From NCBI GenBank assembly GCA_016191395.1, contig JACPOS010000017.1:62001-126000 (forward strand): a stretch of 64,000 bases of DNA. The letters are read 5' to 3'. Made by a program: the position numbers and the translations under genes. A model generated the notes under the pieces. That model searched no databases. It saw only the letters and a program-made list of their open reading frames with translations, and had not been told where the DNA came from. Position 1 is the first letter of the stretch. The number at the start of each line of letters is the position of its first letter. The DNA comes from Chloroflexota bacterium. GTDB lineage: Bacteria; Chloroflexota; Limnocylindria; Limnocylindrales; CSP1-4. This document shows positions 44,422 to 52,872 of this stretch, piece after piece.

Positions 44422-45690
44422 TCAGCCCTTCGTCGGCTCGTCGACCTTCGCGTAGTCCGACGTTCTGCGGATCCGCGGGAGCGGCGACAAGACGAGCAGG
44501 AGCAGCGAGGTCGCCATCCCGGCCCAGCCGATGGCGATGCCGCCACGGACGCCGATGACGCCGGCAAGGGCGGCGGCGGCGAGGGCACCGATCGGGTAGG
44601 CGATGCCGTGCGAGAACGTCTCCAGGGTCGCGTTCACGCGACCGAGGACGCGGTCGGACACCAGGCCCTGGATGAGCGAGGTCTCCGCCACGCCCTCGAT
44701 CGTCTGGAGGCCGTCGCCGACGAGCTGGGGGATGAACACCATCGCCGCCGCCACGAGCATCGGTCCCTGCGCGAGCGGGGTCAGGATGCCGACGATCGAC
44801 GCGCCGATCGCCGTCCAGATCAAGGCAGGCCCCAGGCCGAACCGGCCGATGACGCGCGACGCGAACAGCGAGCCCACGAGCGCGCCCGCGCCTCCGGCAG
44901 AGATCACGACGCCGAGGAGGAACGGGGTGAGGTGCAGCTCCTGCACGAGGTAGATCGTGTACAGGACTCCGTAGAACGAGCCGGCGACGTGCGCGATGAT
45001 CGAGCGGGCGGCCATCGGCAGGAGCACTCGATGCTCCCGCACGAGCCGCAGCCCCTCCAGGATCTCAGTGTGGATCCGCGTCGTCTCCGTCCGGGGCGGT
45101 CGCGGCGGCTCCGGCGTGCGGATCAGCCACAGCGAGACCGCGGACGCGGCGAACGAGATCGCGTCGACCAGGATCGCGAACGGCGCGCTCGCGATCTGCA
45201 CGAGGGTGCCCGCGAAGCTGGGGCCGCCGATCTCCGCGATCGAATCGCTGGTCGCGAGCTTGCTGTTGCCGTCGACCACCCGATCGACGCCGATCAGCGA
45301 CGGGATGTACGCCGGGTAGGCAGCATCGAACACGGACCCGAGGCACGCGGTCAGGAACATGACCACGTACAGCTGCTCCATGCGCAGGACGTTCGTCGCA
45401 TAGGCGGCCGGAATCGACAGCAGGAGGATCGCGCGGAGGGCGTCCGCCCAGATGAGCAGCGGCCGGCGGCGGAGTCGGTCGACCCAGGCGCCGGCGACGA
45501 GCCCCACGAGCAGCACCGCGAGGCTCGCGGCCACGACCAGGAGGGCCATCTCGGTGGGGCCGGCGCCGAGCACGAGCAGGGCCACCAGTGGCACGGCCGT
45601 GCGCGTCACCACGGAGCCGAGCTGCGAGACAGTCTGCCCTACCCACAGCTTGAGGAAGTCGGGGTGCCGCCAGAGCGATTGCGTTGCCAC
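44422..45690 (-). CDS. MFS transporter (exporter type)
   Basis: The 422-residue protein has about 12 TM helices, starting VATQSLWRHPDFLKLWVGQT as in the MFS_3 (enterobactin exporter/YfmO-like) family, and the inter-helix loop motif DRLRRRPLLIWAD between TM2 and TM3. The substrate is unknown. GTG 45690 is preferred since AGGGTA/TACCCT lies nine bases upstream on its strand and family alignment begins here. Confidence 0.86.
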   Translation of the reverse strand: MATQSLWRHPDFLKLWVGQTVSQLGSVVTRTAVPLVALLVLGAGPTEMALLVVAASLAVLLVGLVAGAWVDRLRRRPLLIWADALRAILLLSIPAAYATNVLRMEQLYVVMFLTACLGSVFDAAYPAYIPSLIGVDRVVDGNSKLATSDSIAEIGGPSFAGTLVQIASAPFAILVDAISFAASAVSLWLIRTPEPPRPPRTETTRIHTEILEGLRLVREHRVLLPMAARSIIAHVAGSFYGVLYTIYLVQELHLTPFLLGVVISAGGAGALVGSLFASRVIGRFGLGPALIWTAIGASIVGILTPLAQGPMLVAAAMVFIPQLVGDGLQTIEGVAETSLIQGLVSDRVLGRVNATLETFSHGIAYPIGALAAAALAGVIGVRGGIAIGWAGMATSLLLLVLSPLPRIRRTSDYAKVDEPTKG

Positions 45691-45755
45691 GGTCGGGGCA
45701 GGGTAATCGGTCGAACTGGCGGCGCATACCGGCGTTCGGTGCCACCATCGGCGCG

Positions 45756-46169
45756 ATGGCTGGTCCGGCACCACGGCACTTTCCGATCCGGGTGGAGCGG
45801 CGCTACCGGCTGCTGCTCCGGATCTTCGGCGTCCGGCCCGAAAACGCGTGGGTGGACCTCGGCGAGACCCTGGAGGCCGGCTTCGGCTGGTCGCACCTCT
45901 CGACGCCGATCTCCAACTGCGTGCGCTGGTCGATCGAAGGGCCCTGGCGCGCGATCACCGCGCTCGGCGTCCGGATGAGCATCCGCCACGGCGACATCAC
46001 CTTCGGCGGCACGCCGCGAGGCGGCGTCCGGATCGACTTCCGGGAGCCGGTCCGCTACTGGCGCCTGCGGCCGCCGGCGCTGTACCTCACGGTCGAGGAC
46101 CTCGAGGGATTCGCCGCTGCGCTGTCCGAGCGGGGGATCCCGGGCGAGGACCGGCGAACGACGCGCTGA
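45756..46169 (+). CDS. Conserved hypothetical protein
   Basis: The 137-residue protein is Arg- and Trp-rich (RVERRYRLLLRIFGV, SNCVRWSIEGPWRAITALGVR) with a GGVRIDFREPVRYW block and an alpha/beta tail. No TM helix or signal is seen. I do not recognise the family. It is divergent from the MFS gene and convergent with the cyclopropane-synthase-like gene (six bases apart). Confidence 0.65.
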   Translation: MAGPAPRHFPIRVERRYRLLLRIFGVRPENAWVDLGETLEAGFGWSHLSTPISNCVRWSIEGPWRAITALGVRMSIRHGDITFGGTPRGGVRIDFREPVRYWRLRPPALYLTVEDLEGFAAALSERGIPGEDRRTTR

Positions 46170-46175
46170 CCGCGC

Positions 46176-47459
46176 CTAGCTGGCCCGTGACGGGAGGGCT
46201 CGGCCCTTCTCGAGGACGATCTGGAGGTCCTGGCAGACGCCGGTGTCGAAGCCGGCCTCGCTGATCGAGAGGTAGTAGTCCCACATCCGGATGAAGCGCT
46301 CGTCGAAGCCCATCGCCCGGACCTCGTCCAGCCGGCCGAGGAAGGTGGCGCGCCAGGTGGCGAGCGTGCGGACGTACGAGGGCGCGATGTCCTGGACCCG
46401 CCGAACCAGCAGGCGCGTGCGATGGAGCGACCGCTCGATCTGGGCGAGGGAGGGGAGCAGGCCGCCGGGAAAGACGTAGGTCTGGATCCAGTTCGCGCCT
46501 CTGGCCTGCGGCAGGTACGCCACGTCCGGGAACGCAATCGTCTGCAGGCTCATCCGGCCGCCGGGCACGAGGGCCCGGTCGCAGACCCCGAAGTAGGTCT
46601 CGAAGAACTCCGCCCCGACCGCCTCGAGCATCTCGATCGAGACGATGGCGTCGAACTGGCCCTCGATCTCGCGGTAGTCGCGCAGGAGGACGGTGACCCG
46701 GTCGGCGAGGCCAGCGGCGCGGACGCGCTCCGTCGCGAGCTTGTGCTGCTCGTTCGAGATCGTGACCGTCGTCACCCGGCAGCCGAGCTCGCCGGCGGCG
46801 TACAGCGCGAAGCCGCCCCACCCGGTGCCGATCTCGAGCACGTGCTGCCCGGCGCGGAGGCCGGCGCCATTGGCGATCAGCCGGTACTTGTTGCGCTGCG
46901 CGTCGGCGAGGGACTGCTCCGGCGCGTCGAACACCGCGCTGGAGTAGGTCATGGTCTCGTCGAGGAACAGCCGGTAGAAGTCGTTGCCCAGGTCGTAGTG
47001 GGCCTGGATGTTCTTCCGAGCCTGCCCGAGCGTGTTGCGGCGGGCGCGGTGGGCGATCGTCTTGCCGAGCTTGGCGGGGATGCGCCACCAGCCGCCGGTC
47101 AGGGCGAGCGCCTCGCGGTTGACCGACGCGAGCTTCGCGAGCCGCGGCAGGTCCGGGCTGGACCACAGCCCGTCCATGTAGGCCTCGCCCGCGCCCGTGT
47201 CGCCGCCCCGGAGGATCCGCGTGACCGCGGCCATGTCGTGGATGCGCAGCTCGGCACTGATGCCGGTCGTCGCGTCGCCGAAGAACCGCCGCGATCCGTC
47301 CGGCAGCACCACGGTGAGCCGGCCCACCCTGATCCGGTTCGCGGCGGCGAGCATCACGCGCATTGCCAGTCGTTCGATCGCCGACCCGGCGCCAGGCCTC
47401 ACGGCCGTCCCGGCCGCCGCTGCTGCGTCCTGCGGCCCGCGCACCGCCTGCCCGCTCAT
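46176..47459 (-). CDS. Cyclopropane-fatty-acyl-phospholipid synthase family methyltransferase
   Basis: The 427-residue protein carries the CFA synthase core: NIQAHYDLGNDFYRLFLDETMTYSSAVF, SAM motif VLEIGTGWGGFALYAA and IVSIEMLEAVG. It methylates or cyclopropanates double bonds of membrane phospholipid acyl chains. ATG 47459 overlaps the DUF1365 stop (ATGA). With the DUF1365 and FAD genes it forms the widely conserved trio linked to modified fatty acids, including furan fatty acids in purple bacteria, so simple cyclopropane synthesis is not assured. Confidence 0.92.
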   Translation of the reverse strand: MSGQAVRGPQDAAAAAGTAVRPGAGSAIERLAMRVMLAAANRIRVGRLTVVLPDGSRRFFGDATTGISAELRIHDMAAVTRILRGGDTGAGEAYMDGLWSSPDLPRLAKLASVNREALALTGGWWRIPAKLGKTIAHRARRNTLGQARKNIQAHYDLGNDFYRLFLDETMTYSSAVFDAPEQSLADAQRNKYRLIANGAGLRAGQHVLEIGTGWGGFALYAAGELGCRVTTVTISNEQHKLATERVRAAGLADRVTVLLRDYREIEGQFDAIVSIEMLEAVGAEFFETYFGVCDRALVPGGRMSLQTIAFPDVAYLPQARGANWIQTYVFPGGLLPSLAQIERSLHRTRLLVRRVQDIAPSYVRTLATWRATFLGRLDEVRAMGFDERFIRMWDYYLSISEAGFDTGVCQDLQIVLEKGRALPSRAS

Positions 47460-48280
47460 CGGCCGGTGATCCCGGCGTGCCCGCCCTCGGCGTGGGCGCC
47501 GGCGGCGGCGTGGGCGCGCGTGGCCTCGCCGTGCCGGTAGAAGCGGGCGCCCCGGAGCCACAGCCGGAGCGCGTGCCAGTGGATGAGCCCCATCGTGCGC
47601 TGGGTCATCAGCGGATGGCGAAGGAGCAGGCGCAGGATCGCCCGGTCCGCGAGCGGTCGGCGCTCCAGCACGAGGCTCGTCGAGAGCCGGACCTTGCCGT
47701 CCTGGCGAAGGACGATCGCGATGCGGACCCGGCCCGCGTCGTCGCGCACGTGCACGGCATAGCTGCCGTCGATGGAGATGAACGGTGACACGAAGAAGGC
47801 CTTGGGCATCGACGCGTTGAACGGGTCGGCGACGGCGTCGGTCGCACCGTTTGCGCCGGCCGGAGCCGGCCGAAGCGTGTACAGGTGGCGCTCCCCGAAG
47901 GTGTTGTGGACCTCGACGATCACGACCTGGAGCGTGCCCCAGGCGTCGCGGCAGAGGTAGAAGCTCGCGGGGTTGAACACGTAGCCGAGGACGCGGAGGT
48001 TCGTGATCAGCGTGATCTGCCAGCCGGCCGGGTCGTGGCCCTCCGCGCGGAGCTGGGCTCGGACGTCCGCGTCGAGGTCCGTGGCGGGTGTCGGGAGGTG
48101 GTCCGCGTCCCGGAACCCGACGACGCTCCGCCGGTTGCGACCGACGAGCCGCGAACCGGCGGCGACCGCGTCCAGCTCGGCGAGGTCCAGCGCGAAGTAG
48201 AAGACGTCGTGCTCCAGCTGGTAGGTGAACGGCTGGGTGCGGCGGTGGCGGACCTTGCCCGCGAGCAGGTGCGAGTTCAT
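47456..48280 (-). CDS. DUF1365 family protein
   Basis: The 274-residue protein matches DUF1365: start [20 protein letters not shown], central [20 protein letters not shown] and [12 protein letters not shown], and late [15 protein letters not shown]. The family always sits beside CFA-synthase-like and FAD oxidoreductase genes but its activity is undetermined. It is coupled on both sides by four-base overlaps, so the three products are probably made in fixed ratio. Confidence 0.92.
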   Translation of the reverse strand: MNSHLLAGKVRHRRTQPFTYQLEHDVFYFALDLAELDAVAAGSRLVGRNRRSVVGFRDADHLPTPATDLDADVRAQLRAEGHDPAGWQITLITNLRVLGYVFNPASFYLCRDAWGTLQVVIVEVHNTFGERHLYTLRPAPAGANGATDAVADPFNASMPKAFFVSPFISIDGSYAVHVRDDAGRVRIAIVLRQDGKVRLSTSLVLERRPLADRAILRLLLRHPLMTQRTMGLIHWHALRLWLRGARFYRHGEATRAHAAAGAHAEGGHAGITGR

Positions 48281-49548
48281 GCCGCGATGGCCTCGGAGGA
48301 GGAGGCGACCGCCTCCGCGACCGCGTAGCCGGACCGGCAGCCATCCTCGTGGAAGCCGTAGCCGAGGTGCGCGCCGGCGTACCAGGTCCCGCGGTGGCCC
48401 TGGAGGCCCCGGAGGCGCGACTGCGCGGCGAGGGTGTCGAAGGTGTAGAGCGGGTGGCTCATGGCTCGCTCGACGATCACCTGGTCCGGCCTGACCCGGT
48501 CGCCCGGGTTGACCGAGACACAGTACTCGACGTCACCGGCGATCGATTGCAGCCGGTTCATGTGGTAGGTCATCACCAGCCGATCGGCTGGCTGCCGGCA
48601 GTCGGCGGTCGCGATGTTCCACGAGCCCCACGCGCGCCGGCTCGCCGGCAGGATGGATGCGTCCGTGTGGAGCACGACCTGGTTCGTGGTGTATTCGAAG
48701 CCGGCGAGGGCGTCGCGCTCCGCGGGATCGGCGTCCGCCAGGAGTCGCAGCGCGCTGTCCGCGTGGGTCGCCATCACGACCGCGTCGAATCTCGCCTCCG
48801 TGCCGTCCGCGGTGCGCACGCGAGCGCCGCCGGCGTCGCGGGTCACCTGGACCACCGGCTGCCCCACCCGGACCGAGCCGGGTCGGAGGCGAGCCACGAT
48901 CTCCCGGGCATACGAGCGAGAGCCGCCCTTGACGACCCGCCATTGCGGCGCCCGCCCGACCCCGATCAGGCCGTGGTTGTCGAGGAAGCGCAGGAGGTAG
49001 TCGACCGGGAAGGTCATGATCCGATCGGGCGCCGTCGACCAGACGGCCGACACGATCGGGATCAGGAAGTGGGCCTGGAAGCCGCGGCCGTAGCGGCGCT
49101 CGGCGAGCCACTCACCGAGCGTCGCCGTCGAGCGTACGTCCGCGTCGATCGTGCGGCGCGCGTCCCGATAGAACCGGAGCACGTCGACGGTCAGGCGGGC
49201 ATGGCCGGGACTCGCGAGGAGGCGTCGAGTCCCGAACCAGCCGCCCGCCCCGCGCGAGCTGAACGCGATCCCGCACGCCTCGCAGGCCGAGCCGAGTGAC
49301 ATGTCGCTGGGCTGGCTCTCGACGCCGAGCTCGGCAAGGAGCCCGATGAACCGGGGGTAGGTGACCTCGTTGAAGACGATGAACCCGGTGTCCACCGGCA
49401 GCTCACCGTCCGGCGTCCGCACGCCGACGGTCCTGACGTGACCGCCCACCTCGAGCTCCTGCTCGAAGAGCGTGACGGTGTCGGTCTTGTTGAGCTCGTG
49501 GGCGGCCGTCAGGCCGCTGACCCCGGAGCCGACGATCGCGATCTCCAC
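48277..49548 (-). CDS. FAD-dependent amine-oxidase-like oxidoreductase
   Basis: The 423-residue protein has an N-terminal dinucleotide-binding motif [17 protein letters not shown] with the [13 protein letters not shown] second part, a middle amine-oxidase-like domain, and the FAD-closing end [17 protein letters not shown]. In the conserved trio it is thought to dehydrogenate or isomerise a methylated acyl chain. GTG 49548 lies seven bases after the SRPBCC gene's stop, without a Shine-Dalgarno, so translational coupling is likely. Confidence 0.9.
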   Translation of the reverse strand: MEIAIVGSGVSGLTAAHELNKTDTVTLFEQELEVGGHVRTVGVRTPDGELPVDTGFIVFNEVTYPRFIGLLAELGVESQPSDMSLGSACEACGIAFSSRGAGGWFGTRRLLASPGHARLTVDVLRFYRDARRTIDADVRSTATLGEWLAERRYGRGFQAHFLIPIVSAVWSTAPDRIMTFPVDYLLRFLDNHGLIGVGRAPQWRVVKGGSRSYAREIVARLRPGSVRVGQPVVQVTRDAGGARVRTADGTEARFDAVVMATHADSALRLLADADPAERDALAGFEYTTNQVVLHTDASILPASRRAWGSWNIATADCRQPADRLVMTYHMNRLQSIAGDVEYCVSVNPGDRVRPDQVIVERAMSHPLYTFDTLAAQSRLRGLQGHRGTWYAGAHLGYGFHEDGCRSGYAVAEAVASSSEAIAA

Positions 49549-49555
49549 GGGGTGG

Positions 49556-50008
49556 CTAGTTGCCGCGCGCGGCAGAGCGCGCGTCGAGGGTTCGCTGCAT
49601 GCCGGTCCGCGCGTTGTCCGCGATTCGGCGGAAGCTGCCGCCGGCGAACGGCGCCAGGAGCCGAAGCACGCCCTTGAGGCGGATGTCCGCCACGTAGTCG
49701 ATCGTGGTTCCGGAGGCCGTGCGCGCGAACGAGATGTCATCCACGGCCGCGACGCCGGAGCCCTCGCCGGCGAGGACGACCCGGTGCGGTCGGTCGAGCC
49801 TGGTGATGGTGTACGTCATCGGCGCTACGCGGCTGCCCATGCGGACGCCGAGCAGGTAGCGGGCGCCGAGGCGCAGCCCGCCGTCATCGAGCGCCTTGGA
49901 GGTTGCGACCCCCGGGTCCCACTGCGCCGAGTTCGCGAAGTCCGCGACGAAGTCGAACGCGTCCTCGATGTCCAGGCTGGTTTCGATTCGTTCCTCGAGC
50001 ACGGCCAT
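49556..50008 (-). CDS. SRPBCC (polyketide cyclase/START-like) protein
   Basis: The 150-residue protein starts [19 protein letters not shown] and has the fold's typical pattern of WDPG, then [20 protein letters not shown] and a long C-terminal helix that closes the cavity. Such proteins bind hydrophobic ligands. As the first gene of the lipid-modification operon it may carry or shield a lipid intermediate. GGAGA precedes the ATG. Confidence 0.85.
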   Translation of the reverse strand: MAVLEERIETSLDIEDAFDFVADFANSAQWDPGVATSKALDDGGLRLGARYLLGVRMGSRVAPMTYTITRLDRPHRVVLAGEGSGVAAVDDISFARTASGTTIDYVADIRLKGVLRLLAPFAGGSFRRIADNARTGMQRTLDARSAARGN

Positions 50009-50033
50009 GGTGTGTGATCTCCGGGTGGGCCTG

Positions 50034-50054
50034 CGTTTGTCGAACGTTTGTCGA
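50034..50054. promoter_or_regulatory. Direct repeats with 11-base period in divergent promoter region
   Basis: CGTTTGTCGA occurs at 50034-50043 and 50045-50054, one helical turn apart. The pair lies between the SRPBCC gene start and its putative -10 box, as expected for a tandem operator. Confidence 0.45.
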
Positions 50055-50069
50055 TTGTGTTGCTGCTGC

Positions 50070-50099
50070 ATTGTGCAGTGTCGCTTGCGTGCGTGTCAA
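50070..50099 (-). promoter_or_regulatory. Promoter for the lipid-modification operon, TTGACA-18-CACAAT
   Basis: Minus-strand TTGACA (50099-50094) and CACAAT (50075-50070) are 18 bases apart. It would transcribe SRPBCC, FAD, DUF1365 and CFA-like genes. It overlaps the divergent promoter of the SDR gene. Confidence 0.5.
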
Positions 50100-50112
50100 G
50101 TGTCTGTACAAT
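50085..50112 (+). promoter_or_regulatory. Promoter for the SDR gene, TTGCGT-16-TACAAT
   Basis: TTGCGT (50085-50090) and TACAAT (50107-50112) are 16 bases apart; the start would be near 50119 with a leader containing GGAG before the ATG at 50163. Confidence 0.5.
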
Positions 50113-50162
50113 GTTCTGGGCAGATCGACCGATCCTGCATCGTATTCGCAGACAATGGAGCC

Positions 50163-51140
50163 ATGGATCATCAAACCGTCGTCGATGCACTACTGGAGCT
50201 GGCAGTCGTGCCCAGCTTCAGCCGGATCGGGCCGGTCGTTCGCCGGCGACTGTTCGGCTGGACGGATCCGGCTCCGGATGCCCTCGCGGGCCGCGCGGCC
50301 CTGGTCACCGGGGCGACGGGCGGGCTGGGCCGCGCAACCGCGGAGACCGTGGCGGGCCTTGGCGCACGGGTGCTCCTCGTGGGGCGCGACCAGGCACGGC
50401 TGGACGACCTGCGGACGCTGCTCACGGAGCGCCACGGCGAGGATCGGTTTCCGGCGTTCGTCGCGGACATGGCGTCGCTCGACGCGGTCCGCGGCCTGGC
50501 CGAGGCAATCCTCGAGGCCGAATCCCGACTTGACGTCCTCGTCGACAACGCCGGCGCGATCTATCCGGAACGGACCCCCACCGCCGACGGCATCGAGGCG
50601 AGCATGGCCCTGATGGCGGTGGGGCCATTCGTGCTGACCGCCGCTCTGCTGCCGCTCCTCCGCCAATCTCGAGATGCGAGGGTCATCGCCGTCACCTCAG
50701 GCGGGATGTACACGCAGTCGATCGACGTTGAGGACCTCGATGGCGCGCGCGTCGAGTACAACGGGCCGCGCTTTTACGCCCGGGCCAAACGCGCCCAGGT
50801 CGCACTCGTGCGGGAGTGGGCGCGGCGCACGAGCGGATCGTCCGTCACGTTCACCGCGATGCACCCGGGCTGGGCGCGTACCCCCGGCCTCACGGAATCG
50901 CTGCCCGGCTTCGACCGTGCGATGAGCCCCATCCTTCGGACGCCCGATGAGGGGATCGACACGATCATCTGGCTCGCCACCGCCGCCCGGGCCGAGATCG
51001 AATCCGGCCGGCTGTATCTCGACCGGCGCCCGAGGTCGTTCGACCGCGCCCCACAGACGCGCCTCGTCGCCGCCGAGCGCCGGCGGCTCTGGGACGTCGT
51101 CGTCGGTCGCGCCGTCATCGCGGACCCGGCGCCGGACTGA
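50163..51140 (+). CDS. Short-chain dehydrogenase/reductase
   Basis: The 325-residue protein has the SDR cofactor motif TGATGGLGRA, NNAG-like DNAGAIY, the catalytic Ser in VTSGG and the YxxxK pair in RFYARAKRA. It is longer than minimal SDRs, with 40 extra residues in front, and resembles the dehydrogenase/reductase SDR family 12-type proteins found beside CFA-like genes. It is transcribed divergently from, and probably co-regulated with, the lipid operon. Substrate unknown. Confidence 0.9.
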   Translation: MDHQTVVDALLELAVVPSFSRIGPVVRRRLFGWTDPAPDALAGRAALVTGATGGLGRATAETVAGLGARVLLVGRDQARLDDLRTLLTERHGEDRFPAFVADMASLDAVRGLAEAILEAESRLDVLVDNAGAIYPERTPTADGIEASMALMAVGPFVLTAALLPLLRQSRDARVIAVTSGGMYTQSIDVEDLDGARVEYNGPRFYARAKRAQVALVREWARRTSGSSVTFTAMHPGWARTPGLTESLPGFDRAMSPILRTPDEGIDTIIWLATAARAEIESGRLYLDRRPRSFDRAPQTRLVAAERRRLWDVVVGRAVIADPAPD

Positions 51141-51254
51141 CGATCTCGCGGAGACCGGCTTACCCTGCGCTTACCAATCGGGGGGTCGGCCCGGGGGACG
51201 GGACCGGCGGATCGGAAGTAGGGTGCGCCTACACCAGCAAGGAGGTCCACCCCG

Positions 51255-51779
51255 ATGGCCAACCCCACCTCGAACCGACGCCACCGTCTCCTGATCGGCG
51301 GCGCGGCCCTGTTCGCGGCGCTCGCGCTTCCCGCCGCCACGCTCGCCGCCTCGATCCCCGGCACGTCCGGTCCAGACCATCTCGTCGGCACCGCGTCGGC
51401 GGACACGATGCACGGCTACGGCGGCAATGACCTCATCGAGGGCCGCGGCGGCAACGACACGATCTACGGCGGCAGCGGCTGGGACGTCATCTATGGCGGA
51501 GACGGCGCCGACTGGATCTCCGGCGGCACGGGTGGCGACGCGATCGCCGGCGGCGCCGGGGCAGACACGATCTACGGCGGCGACGGCCCGGACGTGATCT
51601 TCGGCGGCACCGGCCGTGACGTCATCTACGGCGGCTATGGGAACGACATCATCCACGTCGGCCGGGACAACACCGCGGACGCGGTGCACTGCGGACCCGG
51701 CTGGGACGTCGCCTACCTGGGCCGGTACGACGTCGCCGACTCCAGCTGCGAGCGCGTGATCCGAACCCTCGAGAGCTGA
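51255..51779 (+). CDS. Small secreted RTX (Ca-binding repeat) protein
   Basis: The 174-residue protein has a signal peptide (to about residue 32) and then six to seven nonapeptide-like repeats of the form GGxGxDxIxGG (GGNDLIEGRGGNDTIYGGSG, and similar units to GGYGNDIIHVG), forming a calcium-binding parallel beta-roll. A final segment with two Cys (CGPGWDVAYLG, SSCERV) may cap it. Signal peptide rather than type I export suggests a Sec-exported structural protein. AAGGAGGT precedes the ATG. Confidence 0.85.
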   Translation: MANPTSNRRHRLLIGGAALFAALALPAATLAASIPGTSGPDHLVGTASADTMHGYGGNDLIEGRGGNDTIYGGSGWDVIYGGDGADWISGGTGGDAIAGGAGADTIYGGDGPDVIFGGTGRDVIYGGYGNDIIHVGRDNTADAVHCGPGWDVAYLGRYDVADSSCERVIRTLES

Positions 51780-51799
51780 CCGACCCTTTCGTGGAAGAG

Positions 51800-51829
51800 C
51801 GATCGCCCCGCCGTCAGGCGGGGCGATCG
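51800..51829. terminator. Perfect 13-bp hairpin between convergent genes
   Basis: CGATCGCCCCGCC (51800-51812) pairs with GGCGGGGCGATCG (51817-51829) around GTCA. No T-tract; probably ends both the RTX gene and the convergent gene. Confidence 0.65.
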
Positions 51830-51855
51830 GATTCCTGGCGGAGTCTCGCGAGGGA

Positions 51856-52719
51856 CTACATCGGGCCACCGCCCCCGACGCCGCCACCCGGATAGGTCTC
51901 GCTCGGCGGACTGGCGGGGGTGTCGCCGGCGTTGAAGACGTCGGCGGCGGTGCTGCCCATGTCGGACGGCGTCATCGGCGCCTCTCGCGCCGCCGGCGTC
52001 GGAGTCGGGGAAGCCGGCGGCGTGGCGTCGTCGCTTCCGCCCCCGCCTCCGAAGAGGCCCGGGATGAGGAACCCGACGATCGCAGCCGCGACCGCGATGA
52101 GGAGGCCGAAGAAGGACGTCGGGTCGAGGAAGCCGAACTGCTCGCCCGCGAGGGCCGCGCCGCAGCCGCCGAGCGCGCCGAACACGCCGCCGACGAGGCG
52201 CGGGAGGCACCCGCCACCACCGCGCGACAGCGCGAGGAGGATCAGGATGGCCACGATGGCGACCAGGATCCCGCCGCCACCGAGAACCGTGAGCAGCGGA
52301 TTGACGTCGTCGAGGATGATCCTGATCTGGCCACTGCAGGGCGCGCCGTCGCCGCTGGCGGAACCGCCGACGACGAAGCGCTTGCCGAGGATGGCGTAGG
52401 TGGAGACGGACAGGCCGTCCACGGCACCGGCCGTGTCGCCGTCCTGCGAGGTGCCGCCGGCGATGGGCAGCGCGATGCCCAGGGCGTAGGCGGCGACATT
52501 CGCCTGCTTCATCTTCGTGGATGCCGTTCCGGAGCCGCCGGCGACGTCACTGGACCGGAGGTGCCACTCCGTGTCCGTCGTGAGGTTCGCGCTCGAACTC
52601 GTCGAGTGGCCTTCGCCCGTGCATCCGCCGGTGACCGTGGCCCCGACGGCCCCCGGCCAGACGAGCGCCAGTCCCATGAGCGCCGCGGCAGCAACAAGCC
52701 GTCGAATGAGGCTGGACAT
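51856..52719 (-). CDS. Secreted/membrane protein of unknown function
   Basis: The 287-residue protein has a signal peptide (to about residue 27), an extracytoplasmic domain of about 120 residues with a few cysteines, two to three TM helices (LLTVLGGGGILVAIVAILILLAL and FFGLLIAVAAAIVGFLIPGLFG) and a Pro/Gly/Thr-rich C-terminal tail ending in GGGVGGGGPM. GAGGAGGGG precedes the ATG. I do not recognise a family. Confidence 0.75.
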   Translation of the reverse strand: MSSLIRRLVAAAALMGLALVWPGAVGATVTGGCTGEGHSTSSSANLTTDTEWHLRSSDVAGGSGTASTKMKQANVAAYALGIALPIAGGTSQDGDTAGAVDGLSVSTYAILGKRFVVGGSASGDGAPCSGQIRIILDDVNPLLTVLGGGGILVAIVAILILLALSRGGGGCLPRLVGGVFGALGGCGAALAGEQFGFLDPTSFFGLLIAVAAAIVGFLIPGLFGGGGGSDDATPPASPTPTPAAREAPMTPSDMGSTAADVFNAGDTPASPPSETYPGGGVGGGGPM

Positions 52720-52872
52720 GGCGACCCCTCCTCATCCTCCGATTCCCTGCGCGGCCCTCTACGACCGGTCCGGCACGCGTGAGGAGGCGAATCCCGCCTC
52801 GGCGGCCGTGGCTCGTGATGTAATGAGCGAACCCGTTGCGGACCCCCTGCTGAGTCCACCCGTGAGGTCGTG

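Noticed and set aside
43126-45978. A 950-codon plus-strand open frame
   Set aside because: It runs antisense to the LLM, ureidopropionase and MFS genes and has shadow composition.
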